From the NCBI RefSeq assembly GCF_016887565.1, contig NZ_CP069396.1:13126001-13190000 (forward strand): DNA of 64,000 nt. The letters are read 5' to 3'. Of this stretch, positions 41,762 through 49,410 are shown piece by piece (the stretch's first letter is position 1; each line of letters begins with the position of its first letter). A program made the translations under genes and the position numbers. This DNA comes from Archangium violaceum (lineage in GTDB: Bacteria; Myxococcota; Myxococcia; Myxococcales; Myxococcaceae). The notes below the pieces were generated by a model. The model saw only the letters and a list, made by a program, of their open reading frames with translations, was not told where the DNA came from and made no database searches.

Positions 41762-43117
41762 CTACTCGCCGACCAGCTTCGACTCCAGCTCGTCCAGCTC
41801 TCGCTTTACTCCCGCGTCCGTCTCGCGCAGCTTCTCCACCTTGCGCACCGCTGAAATCACCGTCGAGTGGTCCTTGTTGAACCTCGCCGCGATCTCCGGG
41901 AACGAACCCTTCGTCAGCTTCCGGCTCAGGTACATCGCCACCTGTCTCGCGTGCGCCAGCGCCTTGTGTCTCCGGTCCTCCTTCAGCGCCTCCACCGGCA
42001 CCTTGTAGTACCTCGCCACCTCTCGCTGGATGCTCTCCACGTCCACCACCTGCCGCGTCGGCAGCACGTCCTTCAATACGTGCGACACGAAGTCCACCGT
42101 CACCGGTTGTCTCGACAGCGAGTGGATCGCGCTCACCTTCACCAGCGCCCCCTCCAGCTCCCTCACGTTCTTCTGGATCGCCCTCGCGATGAAGTGCGCC
42201 ACCTCGTCCGGCAAATCCAACCCCTCCAGCGCCGCCTTCTTCTGCAGGATCGCCACCCGCGTCTCGAAGCTCGGCTCTTGAATATCCGTGATGAGCCCCA
42301 TGCTGAACCGGCTCCTCAGCCGCTCCTCCAGCCCGGGCACCTCCGCCGGCACCATGTCGCTCGTCAGGATGATCGCCTTGCCCAGCTCGTGCAGCGTGTT
42401 GAACGTGTGGAAGAACTCCCGCTGCGTCTCTTCCTTCCGTCCCAGGAACTGCACGTCGTCGATCAGCAGCACGTCGCACTCGTCCCGGAACTTCCTCCGG
42501 AACTCCGGCATCCGCTGCTCTCGCACGCTCTCGATGTACTCGTTCGTGAACTGCTCGCTCGACAGGTACACCACCCGCTGCGTCGGATCCCTCTCCCAGA
42601 TCTTGTTGCCAATGGCGTGCAGCAGGTGCGTCTTGCCCAGCCCCGTCCCTCCATACACGTAGAGCGGGTTGTAGGCCCGCCCCGGGCTCTCCGCCACCGC
42701 GTGCGCCGCCGCCGCCGCCAGCTGGTTGCTGTCCGCCACCACGAAGCTCTGGAACGTGAACCGCGCGTTCAACCGCGGCGGCCTCGCCCCTCCCGCCGAC
42801 TTGACCTGCGGTGCGGGTTGCAGCGTCGGCGCCGGCGCCAGCCCCTCCACCACCTCGTACGCCAGTGACGTCGCCTCGTTCGTCACCTTCGCCAGCGTCG
42901 CCTCCATCAACGCCCGGTAATGGTCGTCCACCCAGTCCCGGTAGAACCGGTCCGGCACTCCCAGCACCAGCACGCCCTCGCGGACCTCCAAGGGCTGCAT
43001 CCGGCCGATCCACCCCAGGGCATAGTCCCGCTTGTCCTGCCTCAGGCAGTCGAGCATCCGCTCCCAGAGATTCTCGGCACTTGGCGTGTGGGTCAGAGGT
43101 CGGGCGAGCGCGTTCAC
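41762..43117 (-). CDS. dnaA: Chromosomal replication initiator protein DnaA
   Basis: 451 aa, normal length. Domain I at 1-90 ('LWERMLDCLRQDKRDYALGW'), linker 90-115 (Pro/Ala), AAA+ domain about 118-335 with Walker A GGTGLGKT (156-163), Walker B 'CDVLLIDDVQFLGRKEETQR', sensor I 'KAIILTSDMVP', and the arginine-finger region 'GLEERLRSRFSMGL'. DNA-binding domain IV about 360-445 has 'RHKALAHARQVAMYLSRKLT' and signature 'FNKDHSTVISAVRKVEKLRE'. It binds DnaA boxes and opens oriC. It is divergent from the rpmH-rnpA-yidD-yidC operon, the classical origin-proximal arrangement, and has no dnaN immediately downstream, as in myxobacteria. Confidence 0.98.
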   Translation of the reverse strand: MNALARPLTHTPSAENLWERMLDCLRQDKRDYALGWIGRMQPLEVREGVLVLGVPDRFYRDWVDDHYRALMEATLAKVTNEATSLAYEVVEGLAPAPTLQPAPQVKSAGGARPPRLNARFTFQSFVVADSNQLAAAAAHAVAESPGRAYNPLYVYGGTGLGKTHLLHAIGNKIWERDPTQRVVYLSSEQFTNEYIESVREQRMPEFRRKFRDECDVLLIDDVQFLGRKEETQREFFHTFNTLHELGKAIILTSDMVPAEVPGLEERLRSRFSMGLITDIQEPSFETRVAILQKKAALEGLDLPDEVAHFIARAIQKNVRELEGALVKVSAIHSLSRQPVTVDFVSHVLKDVLPTRQVVDVESIQREVARYYKVPVEALKEDRRHKALAHARQVAMYLSRKLTKGSFPEIAARFNKDHSTVISAVRKVEKLRETDAGVKRELDELESKLVGE

Positions 43118-43385
43118 GAAGAGGCCTCCGGTGCGCTGGCGAACCGCCAGGCAGGGGGCCGTCCGTGCTAACAGCCCCCCCCAGGGCGATCAAGTTTGCC
43201 GCCCCAAACCCAGCGATTTCGCACCCCTACACCCACCCTCCTGATCGCAACCCCCGGCGCGGAATCCCCCACCCCCTCTCGTCGGTTCTCGCCCCCGTCA
43301 CCCACCTCCACCCCGCTTCACCCCGGGTGTGGGGCGCAAAACCGGGACGGACCGTCAGGTCCGGACACCCCGGAGTGATCCGACA

Positions 43386-43414
43386 TTGACTTGGGTGGGA
43401 GATCGGGTTACGAG
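43386..43414 (+). promoter_or_regulatory. Sigma-70-type promoter of rpmH operon
   Basis: TTGACT at 43386-43391, 17-bp spacer, TACGAG at 43409-43414, about 75 bp upstream of the rpmH start. The -35 matches five of six consensus bases, the -10 three of six. Confidence 0.5.
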
Positions 43415-43432
43415 CGCCGCCTTCCTCAGTCT

Positions 43433-43441
43433 CGTGGATAA
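43433..43441 (-). promoter_or_regulatory. DnaA-box-like nonamer
   Basis: CGTGGATAA matches TGTGGATAA (complement of TTATCCACA) in eight of nine positions. Single copy, so it may mediate DnaA control of rpmH/dnaA transcription rather than form an origin. Confidence 0.35.
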
Positions 43442-43489
43442 GGGTGCCCGCCTCCCGGGCGAGCGCCACGTTGTCCCAGGAGTTCTGCC

Positions 43490-43642
43490 GTGTCCAAGCG
43501 CACCTACCAGCCGTCGAAGATCAAGCGCAACCGCACCCACGGGTTCCGCAAGCGCAACTCCACCCGGGCGGGCCAGGACGTGCTCAGCCGCCGCCGCGCC
43601 AAGGGCCGTAAGCGCCTCGTGGTGTCCGCGTACAAGAAGTAG
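43490..43642 (+). CDS. rpmH: 50S ribosomal protein L34
   Basis: 50 aa starting at a GTG with CAGGAG 6 nt upstream. The protein ([20 protein letters not shown]..., ending '[12 protein letters not shown]') is a full-length L34 with the invariant KRTYQPS and RNRTHGFR motifs. A structural component of the large ribosomal subunit. First gene of the rpmH-rnpA-yidD-yidC-jag operon; 13 nt separate it from rnpA. Confidence 0.97.
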   Translation: MSKRTYQPSKIKRNRTHGFRKRNSTRAGQDVLSRRRAKGRKRLVVSAYKK

Positions 43643-43655
43643 CCGGGACTTGCTC

Positions 43656-44057
43656 GTGACGGCCGAGGGCCAGGCGCCTGCTCGCGATGAGCGCTTCCCC
43701 AAGGCTGTCCGCCTGCTCCGGCGGCGCGAGTTCCTCGAGGTCCAGGAGGGTGGTCAGAAGATTCCTTCCGACTGCCTCCTGGGGCTCGCCAGGCCCAACG
43801 GCAAGCCGTATTCCCGCGTGGGCCTCACCGTTTCCAGCAAGGTGGGCAATGCCGTGGTGCGTGCCCGCCTGCGTCGGCTCCTGCGCGAGCTCTTCCGCAA
43901 GCGTCGGGCGCAATGGCCTCCGGGTGTCGACGTAGTCCTGGTCGTGCGCCAGTCCGCCAAGGACGCTTCCTTCCCGGAGATGTCGCGGGCCTTCGATGGA
44001 GTCACCCGCAAGCTGCAGAGGCTGTTTCCGTCAGGCCCCCGGGAGTCCGCCCGATGA
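43656..44057 (+). CDS. rnpA: Ribonuclease P protein component
   Basis: 133 aa from the GTG at 43656 (a TTG two codons earlier is also possible). Family features: '[20 protein letters not shown]', '[20 protein letters not shown]' and '[20 protein letters not shown]' (the RNR-type basic helix), then '[11 protein letters not shown]'. It binds the RNase P RNA and helps cleave tRNA 5' leaders. Slightly longer than the usual 115-120 aa because of the N-terminus. The stop overlaps the yidD start as ATGA. Confidence 0.95.
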   Translation: MTAEGQAPARDERFPKAVRLLRRREFLEVQEGGQKIPSDCLLGLARPNGKPYSRVGLTVSSKVGNAVVRARLRRLLRELFRKRRAQWPPGVDVVLVVRQSAKDASFPEMSRAFDGVTRKLQRLFPSGPRESAR

Positions 44058-44272
44058 GCCCGCTCGCCTACCTGCTCGCGTTGCCCATCCGCTTCTACAA
44101 GCGGTTCCTCTCGCCGTTGCTTCCCCCGGCCTGCCGCTTCCACCCCACCTGCTCCGTGTACGCCCTGGAGGCGCTCCAGAAGCACGGCGCCCTTCGCGGC
44201 CTCCGCCTCACCCTCTGGCGCCTCCTGCGTTGCCAGCCCTTCCATCCGGGCGGCTTCGACCCGGTGCCTTGA
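44054..44272 (+). CDS. yidD: Membrane protein insertion efficiency factor YidD
   Basis: 72 aa. An N-terminal amphipathic/hydrophobic helix ([20 protein letters not shown]) is followed by the invariant '[20 protein letters not shown]' and '[17 protein letters not shown]', the YidD signature with three conserved cysteines. It aids YidC/Sec-dependent membrane insertion at the inner face of the inner membrane. Start overlaps the rnpA stop by 4 nt; yidC follows after 13 nt. Confidence 0.96.
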   Translation: MSPLAYLLALPIRFYKRFLSPLLPPACRFHPTCSVYALEALQKHGALRGLRLTLWRLLRCQPFHPGGFDPVP

Positions 44273-44285
44273 CCTCCCCCTCCCT

Positions 44286-46136
44286 ATGAACGATCTCGAT
44301 CCGCTCTCGCCCAACTCGGCCGACTCGCAGCGGCGACTCCTGACAGCCCTCGCGCTCGCGATGGTGCTCACCTTCGCCTACACCTTCTTCTTCGCGCCCA
44401 AGGGGACTCCCCCCGAGGCCGGCGCCCAGGACGGAGGGCAGGTCGCGGCCGTCTCGGATGGGGGCACTCCCGCTCCCTCGACGGGCACCGCCGCCGCGCC
44501 GCCGCCGCCGTCCGGGGGTGAGTCCGCCGGGGGCCCCGCGGTGGCCAATGCCGACGCCGCGCCGCCTCCGCCGGTGCGCACCCTGGATGCCAGGCGCGAG
44601 TCGGCGCACTACACCTTCTCCTCGCAGGGCGCGGGCCTGTCCTCGGCCGTGCTCCAGGGCGAGAAGATGCGCGAGCAGCAGCACCTCTCGCTCGCCGACG
44701 GCTACAAGCTGCTCTTCGGCGGCCAGGTGCCTCCGCCGCCGCAGATGAACCTGGCGCAGCCCATGGCCGGCCAGCCCCTGCCGCTCGCCGTCTCCATCGA
44801 CGGCCCCTCCGCCCTGTCGGCCGACACCCGCTACGCGGTGAGCGAGGACAGTGGCGATGGCCGCGTCACCTTCACCGCTCGCCAGGGGCCGTGGGAGGTG
44901 ACGAAGACGCTCGTGTGGCCCAAGGAGGGCTTCGAGCTGGCCTACACCGTCCAGGTGAAGAACACCTCGGCGCAGCCTCTCACCGGCGAGCTGTCGGTGC
45001 ACTACAACCGCGCCATCAACCCCGAGTCCGAGCACGCCCCCTCCTTCTTCGGCGGCGTGGGCAACCTCAGCTACGCCTCGTGCCACGTGGGCGAGGAGAA
45101 GCACAAGCTGGGGCCGGACCAGAGTCAGCCCGACCCCGAGACGCTGCGCGGCCCGGTGCACTTCTTCGGCGTCGACCAGCAGTACTTCCTCTCGGCGCTC
45201 TACCCGCTGGATGGCGCCCAGCAGGGCCGCTGCTCGCTGGTGGGCACCCCCGAGGCGCGCGCCGTCGTCGCCAGTTTCCCCCTCACCGCCGGCCCCGGAC
45301 AGACGGTGACGTACCGCTTCGGCGGGTACTTCGGGCCCAAAGAGCCGGAGCTGCTCGACGTGGTGCCCGGCCAGGCCCTGCGCCAGAGCGCGGGCCTCAC
45401 CAGCGTCGCCGCCAACCCGCAGCTCGGTGAGACGGTCGACTACGGCTGGTGGGCCGCCATCGCCAAGCTGCTCGTCACGGTGATGAAGTTCTTCCACAAC
45501 CTCACCGGCAACTGGGGCGTGGCCATCATCCTCCTCACCGTGCTGGTGAAGACGCTGCTGCTGCCCCTCACCCATCGCTCCATGGTCAGCATGGAGGCCA
45601 TGAAGAAGCTCCAGCCGCGCGTCGAGGAGCTGCGCAAGAAGTACGCGGACGACCGCGAGCGCCAGAACATGGAGATGATGAAGCTCTATCAGGAGGCCAA
45701 GGTGAACCCGCTCGGCGGCTGCCTCCCGATGCTCATCCAGATGCCCGTCTGGTTCGCCCTCTTCACCGCCCTGCGCAACAGCTACGACATCTACCAGGAG
45801 CCCTTCTTCGGCCCCGTCTGGCGCGACCTCACCTACAAGGATCCCACCTACCTGCTGCCGCTCGCCCTGGGCGTCAGCATGATCATCACCCAGAAGCTCC
45901 AGCCGCAGATGGGCGACCCCACCCAGGCGAAGATCATGACCTGGTTCGTCCCCATCATCTTCAGCCTCACGCTGCTCAACTACCCGGCCGGTCTCGCGCT
46001 CTACATCTTCACCAACAACATCCTCTCCATCGCCCAGCAGTACGGCCTGCGGAAGTGGTTGGAGAAGCGCGGCGGCGGTGACGGCGGGCTTCCGGCGGGC
46101 ACGGCCACGGCCACCGCGGGAGGCAAGCGCAAGTGA
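44286..46136 (+). CDS. yidC: Membrane protein insertase YidC
   Basis: 616 aa. TM1 at about 18-37 ('LLTALALAMVLTFAYTFFFA'), a Pro/Gly/Ala linker, the periplasmic beta-sandwich domain at about 105-385 as in Gram-negative YidC, and the 60KD_IMP core at about 400-600: 'NWGVAIILLTVLVKTLLLPL', the coiled hairpin 'MKKLQPRVEELRKKYADDRE', 'NPLGGCLPMLIQMPVWFALF', 'IFSLTLLNYPAGLALYIFTN'. It inserts and folds inner-membrane proteins with or without SecYEG. Longer than the E. coli protein (548 aa) mostly because of the linker. Its stop overlaps the jag start (GTGA). Confidence 0.97.
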   Translation: MNDLDPLSPNSADSQRRLLTALALAMVLTFAYTFFFAPKGTPPEAGAQDGGQVAAVSDGGTPAPSTGTAAAPPPPSGGESAGGPAVANADAAPPPPVRTLDARRESAHYTFSSQGAGLSSAVLQGEKMREQQHLSLADGYKLLFGGQVPPPPQMNLAQPMAGQPLPLAVSIDGPSALSADTRYAVSEDSGDGRVTFTARQGPWEVTKTLVWPKEGFELAYTVQVKNTSAQPLTGELSVHYNRAINPESEHAPSFFGGVGNLSYASCHVGEEKHKLGPDQSQPDPETLRGPVHFFGVDQQYFLSALYPLDGAQQGRCSLVGTPEARAVVASFPLTAGPGQTVTYRFGGYFGPKEPELLDVVPGQALRQSAGLTSVAANPQLGETVDYGWWAAIAKLLVTVMKFFHNLTGNWGVAIILLTVLVKTLLLPLTHRSMVSMEAMKKLQPRVEELRKKYADDRERQNMEMMKLYQEAKVNPLGGCLPMLIQMPVWFALFTALRNSYDIYQEPFFGPVWRDLTYKDPTYLLPLALGVSMIITQKLQPQMGDPTQAKIMTWFVPIIFSLTLLNYPAGLALYIFTNNILSIAQQYGLRKWLEKRGGGDGGLPAGTATATAGGKRK

Positions 46137-46930
46137 GCGACGCGCAGGCACCCGAGGCCCTCCCGGCCGGCAATGGCTCGGACTTCCGCGCCCGCGTGGA
46201 GCGGCTCCTCACCGACATCCTCGGGTTGATGGGCTTCCCCGCCCGCATCGACTTCAAGGACGCCAGCGATGGCAGCCTCTCCGTCGCCCTCCACTTCCAG
46301 GGCGAGCCGCCCCCGGGCGTGGAGCCCGGCAAGCGCAGCCAGGTGGTGGACTCGATGCAGTTCCTCCTCAACAAGATGCTCCACCGCCCCGGCACCGAGC
46401 GGCGCTTCGTGCTCGTGGGCGCGGGCATCCACCCGGAGCCTCGCAGCGAGCGGTTGAAGCGCGAGCAGGCCGCCGCCGCCACGCAGGCCCCGGCGGCTCC
46501 GGCTCCGCAGCCCCAGCCCGCCCCCCAGCCGAGGGCCCAGCCCCAGGCTCCCGCCCCCAGGCAGGAGAAGGCTCCCGCCCGCGCTCAGGCCCCGGCCCCC
46601 CGGCAGGAGAAGGCCCCGGCCGCCCCCGCCCGCCCGTCCGATTCCGACGAGCGCTCCCTCGAGGTGGCCGAGGACCCCGCTCTGCGCGAGGTGGCTCGCA
46701 AGCTCGCCGAGAAGTCGGCCTCGCTCGGTCGCTTCTACGCCCTCGTTAACGTGAAACAAGAAGACCGCGCGCGCGTCATGAAGGCGGTAGAGGGCGTTCC
46801 GGGTGTGAAGGTCTCTTGCGAGGGCGAGGGCCGCAACCGGCGCGTCGTGTTCACCCCGGCCAAGCCTGCCCCGCTCCCCAAGCGGAGCATGCTGCCGGAG
46901 GACGATGACGAGGATGACCTCGAGGGCTGA
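46133..46930 (+). CDS. jag: Jag/KhpB-like RNA-binding protein
   Basis: 265 aa with a GTG start overlapping the yidC stop. Residues about 18-105 form a KH-like domain ('LLTDILGLMGFPARIDFKDA', 'VDSMQFLLNKMLHRPG'). Residues about 115-180 are a Pro/Gln/Ala-rich linker with repeated PAPRQEKAP units. Residues about 190-250 resemble an R3H domain ('YALVNVKQEDRARVMKAVEG'), but the RxxxH motif is degenerate. The tail is acidic (EDDDEDDLEG). The position directly behind yidC is diagnostic for jag/khpB, implicated in RNA binding and envelope control. The linker is longer than usual. Confidence 0.82.
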   Translation: MSDAQAPEALPAGNGSDFRARVERLLTDILGLMGFPARIDFKDASDGSLSVALHFQGEPPPGVEPGKRSQVVDSMQFLLNKMLHRPGTERRFVLVGAGIHPEPRSERLKREQAAAATQAPAAPAPQPQPAPQPRAQPQAPAPRQEKAPARAQAPAPRQEKAPAAPARPSDSDERSLEVAEDPALREVARKLAEKSASLGRFYALVNVKQEDRARVMKAVEGVPGVKVSCEGEGRNRRVVFTPAKPAPLPKRSMLPEDDDEDDLEG

Positions 46931-46964
46931 ACCGCCTCGCGGTCCACCGACGAAAGGGCATGCA

Positions 46965-47195
46965 ATGGGCAAGGCCAAGTCGCTCAAGGACAAGCTGTAC
47001 GGCGCGGCCGTGCTGAAGATGAGCTTCCGGCTGCGCGGGGACGAGGACTCCCCTGCCTTCAAGTTCGTGTACCCCGGCGTTCTCAGGGACCTCGAGCTGG
47101 AGGACGCGTCCGTCGAGAAGTACATCGAGGAGAACCGCGAGGCCGTCGAGCGCGCCGCTCGGGGCTCCACTCCCGCTCAGGGCGCCCGGGAGTGA
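46965..47195 (+). CDS. Small conserved hypothetical protein
   Basis: 76 aa from the ATG at 46965 (AAAGGG 8 nt upstream; the longer frame to 46905 overlaps jag). Sequence MGKAKSLKDKLYGAAVLKMS, 'FRLRGDEDSPAFKFVYPGVL', then an acidic helix 'LELEDASVEKYIEENREAVE'. No signal or membrane segment. It lies between jag and mnmE in an otherwise universally conserved cluster, so it may be a lineage-specific member of this operon. Function unknown. Confidence 0.65.
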   Translation: MGKAKSLKDKLYGAAVLKMSFRLRGDEDSPAFKFVYPGVLRDLELEDASVEKYIEENREAVERAARGSTPAQGARE

Positions 47196-47297
47196 CCTCC
47201 CTCCGGGGAGCCTTCGGGACGGCCGCCCCCGTGGCCGTCGTGCCGGAGGCTTCCTCGCCCCAGGGCTCGTCCCGTCCGTGTTCGTGACGTCCGACGC

Positions 47298-48731
47298 ATG
47301 AGTTCCCCTCCCGCGACCCTCGCCGCGCTCGCCACCGCTCCCGCCGCCGGCGCCGTGGGCATCCTCCGCCTCTCCGGGCCCGCCGCGCTCGAGGCCGGAC
47401 GGTTGCTCGCCCCCGGCGTCCCTCTCTCCCCCACCCCCCGCCACGCCTACCTGGCTTCCTTCGTCGATGCCTCCGGCTCCGTGCTCGACGAGGGCCTCTT
47501 CCTCTTCTTCCGCGCACCCCACTCGTTCACCGGCGAGGACGTCGTCGAGCTCCAGGCCCATGGCAGCCCCAGGCTCCTGCGCATGTTGCTCGCTCGGGCC
47601 CTCGAGCACCCCGCCGTGCGCCTCGCCGGGCCCGGTGAGTTCACCCGCCGCGCCTTCCTTAATGGCCGCATCGACCTCACCCGCGCCGAGGCCGTCGCCG
47701 ACCTCGTCGCCGCCGACTCCGAGGCCGCCGTCCGTGCCGCCGCCTCTGGCCTCGTGGGCGCGCTGACCGCTCGCGTTCGCGCCCTCGAGGAGCCGCTGCG
47801 TTCCCTCCATGCCGACCTGGAGGGCGTGCTGAATTTCCCCGAGGAGGCCGAGGGCGCCGATGACGGCGCGGAGTCGCGTGTCGCCGAGCTGCGCGCCTCC
47901 GCCGATGCCTTGCTCGCCGAGGTGGGTCGTGGACGCCTTGTTCGCCGTGGCGCTCGCGTCGCCCTCTACGGGCCCGTCAATGCCGGCAAGTCCACCTTGT
48001 TCAACCGGCTCGTGGGCGAGGAGCGCGCCCTCGTCGATGACGAGCCCGGGACCACTCGCGATGTCCTGGAGGCCCGCGTCGAGTGGGACGGGCTCGCCGT
48101 GTCCCTGCTCGATACCGCGGGTCTTCGTGAGGCTCCCGGGCGCATCGAGGCCCTGGGCATTGCTCGCACCCGTGAGGTACTCGCCTCCGTCGACCTCGCC
48201 GTGCTCGTCCTTCCTCCCGGCTCCAGGGCGGCAGAGGCCCGACAGTGGCTCCTCGAGGCCGGGGCCACTCCGGTTCTTCGTGTCTCGGGCAAGTGTGACG
48301 TGGTCCTCGGGGGAGACCCTCACCCTGACCCTCTCCCAGAGGGAGAGGGGATTGACTCGGGCTCAACCCCGGGGACACGTACCCTCTCCCCGTCCCTCTC
48401 CCGGAGGGAGAGGGGTGATGGGGGCGATGGGTTGCTTGTGAGTGGACTCACAGGTCAGGGCGTCGAGGCTCTTCGCTCCTCTGTCCTCTCCCGCTTGTGG
48501 GGCGGTGGTGCCCCCTCCGCCGTCGCCCTCGTCTCCGAACGGCATGCCGATGCCCTCCGGCGCACCGCGGACGCCCTCTCCCGCGCCCAGCTCGCCTGCC
48601 GCTTCTCCTCCCTCGAGGTCGTCTCCGGTGAGCTCGGTCTCGCCCTCGAGGCCCTCGGCGAGGTCTCCGGTACCTCCGTCTTCGACGCCCTCCTCGACGC
48701 CATCTTCCAGCGCTTCTGCATCGGAAAGTAG
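47298..48731 (+). CDS. mnmE: tRNA modification GTPase MnmE with in-frame repeat insertion
   Basis: 477 aa. N-terminal THF-binding domain about 5-118 ('AAGAVGILRLSGPAALEAGR', 'EFTRRAFLNGRIDLTRAEAV'), helical domain, and G domain from about 213: G1 'GPVNAGKST', G2 'EPGTTRD', G3 'LLDTAGLRE', G4-like 'VSGKCDV' in place of NKxD. The C-terminal helix ends 'FQRFCIGK' with the conserved Cys needed for cmnm5U/nm5U formation at wobble U34 with MnmG. Residues about 340-373 ('GDPHPDPLPEGEGIDSGS' and 'TLSPSLSRRERGDGG') are encoded by two palindromic repeats and have no counterpart in the family. They fall between G4 and the G5 region 'VSGLTGQGVEAL', so the frame and fold could be kept by looping out. Confidence 0.95.
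   Translation: MSSPPATLAALATAPAAGAVGILRLSGPAALEAGRLLAPGVPLSPTPRHAYLASFVDASGSVLDEGLFLFFRAPHSFTGEDVVELQAHGSPRLLRMLLARALEHPAVRLAGPGEFTRRAFLNGRIDLTRAEAVADLVAADSEAAVRAAASGLVGALTARVRALEEPLRSLHADLEGVLNFPEEAEGADDGAESRVAELRASADALLAEVGRGRLVRRGARVALYGPVNAGKSTLFNRLVGEERALVDDEPGTTRDVLEARVEWDGLAVSLLDTAGLREAPGRIEALGIARTREVLASVDLAVLVLPPGSRAAEARQWLLEAGATPVLRVSGKCDVVLGGDPHPDPLPEGEGIDSGSTPGTRTLSPSLSRRERGDGGDGLLVSGLTGQGVEALRSSVLSRLWGGGAPSAVALVSERHADALRRTADALSRAQLACRFSSLEVVSGELGLALEALGEVSGTSVFDALLDAIFQRFCIGK
48315..48416. repeat. Composite palindromic repeat (copies 6 and 7) inside mnmE
   Basis: Unit 6 at 48315-48350 (core CTCTCCCAGAGGGAGAGG) and unit 7 at 48380-48416 (core with CCGGAGGG) are joined by a linker containing CTCAACCCCGGGGAC. 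Total about 102 bp, a multiple of three, keeping the mnmE frame. The same unit-linker-unit organisation, including TCAACCC..GGGGAC, occurs at 63767-63868. Confidence 0.85.
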
Positions 48732-48816
48732 ACACCTCCTCCCAGCCCAGGGGGATGTCAGACCCCTCCCTAGAATGCGTCCCCTGCCCGGCTCACTCGA
48801 GCCGGAGGAGGACAGG

Positions 48817-49410
48817 GTGATTCCGATGTGCAACAGCCAGGCGGCGTACTCGGCTCTCGAGGCGCTGCCCATGGGATGGGTGGGAGAGATCCTCGACGAG
48901 GAGCTGGTGGCTTCGCCCCGGCCGGCGCCAGGTCAGGCCCGTGCCGCTTTCATGTTGGGTGTGGAGCTCGGTGAACGGCTCGATCCTCGGCGCGGTGGGT
49001 CCGGGCGCTGGTGCTTCCTCCGCGCTCCCGAGCTGCGGCTCGGCCGTGATGTGCTCGTGCCGGACCTCGCCGGCTGGCGCCGCGACAGGCTCTCCGAGGC
49101 CCCAGCTCCCGAGGAGCCGTTCCTCACCCTCGCGCCAGATTGGATCTGCGAGGTGCTCGCTCCCTCCACCGCCGCGCTCGACCGCACCCGCAAGCTGCCG
49201 GCCTACGCTCGCGCCGGCGTCTCTCACGTGTGGCTCGTCGATCCCTCCGCCCGCACGCTCGAGGTCTTCCAGCGCGTCAAGCGCGGCTGGCTCCTCGTCG
49301 ACTCCTTCGAGGGCGACGCCATCGTCCGCGCCGAGCCCTTCTCCTCGCTCCCCCTGGAGCTCACCTCGCTGTGGCTACCCAGCGAGCCGCACCTGGAGGT
49401 GGTGCGCTGA
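48817..49410 (+). CDS. Uma2-family (DUF820) endonuclease-fold protein
   Basis: 197 aa from the GTG at 48817 (GGAGGAGGA 5 nt upstream); an ATG at 48826 is the alternative. Uma2/PD-(D/E)XK-like features: 'WVGEILDEELVASPRPAPGQ' (glutamate), 'VLVPDLAGWRRDRLSE' (metal-binding Asp of PDL), 'WICEVLAPSTAALDRTRKLP' (E of the ExL motif followed by K), and 'YARAGVSHVWLVDPSARTLE'. Probable nuclease fold; the physiological role of this family is not settled. The 3' end overlaps the convergent MshEN gene by 36 bp. Confidence 0.82.
   Translation: MIPMCNSQAAYSALEALPMGWVGEILDEELVASPRPAPGQARAAFMLGVELGERLDPRRGGSGRWCFLRAPELRLGRDVLVPDLAGWRRDRLSEAPAPEEPFLTLAPDWICEVLAPSTAALDRTRKLPAYARAGVSHVWLVDPSARTLEVFQRVKRGWLLVDSFEGDAIVRAEPFSSLPLELTSLWLPSEPHLEVVR

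Larger units (their letters stand above)
43118..43489. other. dnaA-rpmH intergenic region, possible origin-proximal region
   Basis: 372 bp without a gene. The plus strand is strongly C-rich from about 43175 to 43330. A rpmH-side promoter and one DnaA-box-like nonamer are present. No AT-rich unwinding element and no cluster of DnaA boxes, so the complete oriC is not visible here. Confidence 0.4.

Noticed and set aside
43195-43345. C-rich tract upstream of rpmH as a CRISPR or tandem repeat
   Set aside because: No regular repeat unit or spacer structure; only compositional bias.
44208-46151. 647-aa minus-strand open frame over yidC
   Set aside because: Antisense to an unambiguous YidC; no family features.
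46851-48323. 490-aa minus-strand open frame over mnmE
   Set aside because: Gly/Glu-rich antisense shadow of mnmE.
48301-48420. Frameshifted or split mnmE
   Set aside because: The repeat insertion keeps the frame, and downstream residues through the CIGK terminus match MnmE.
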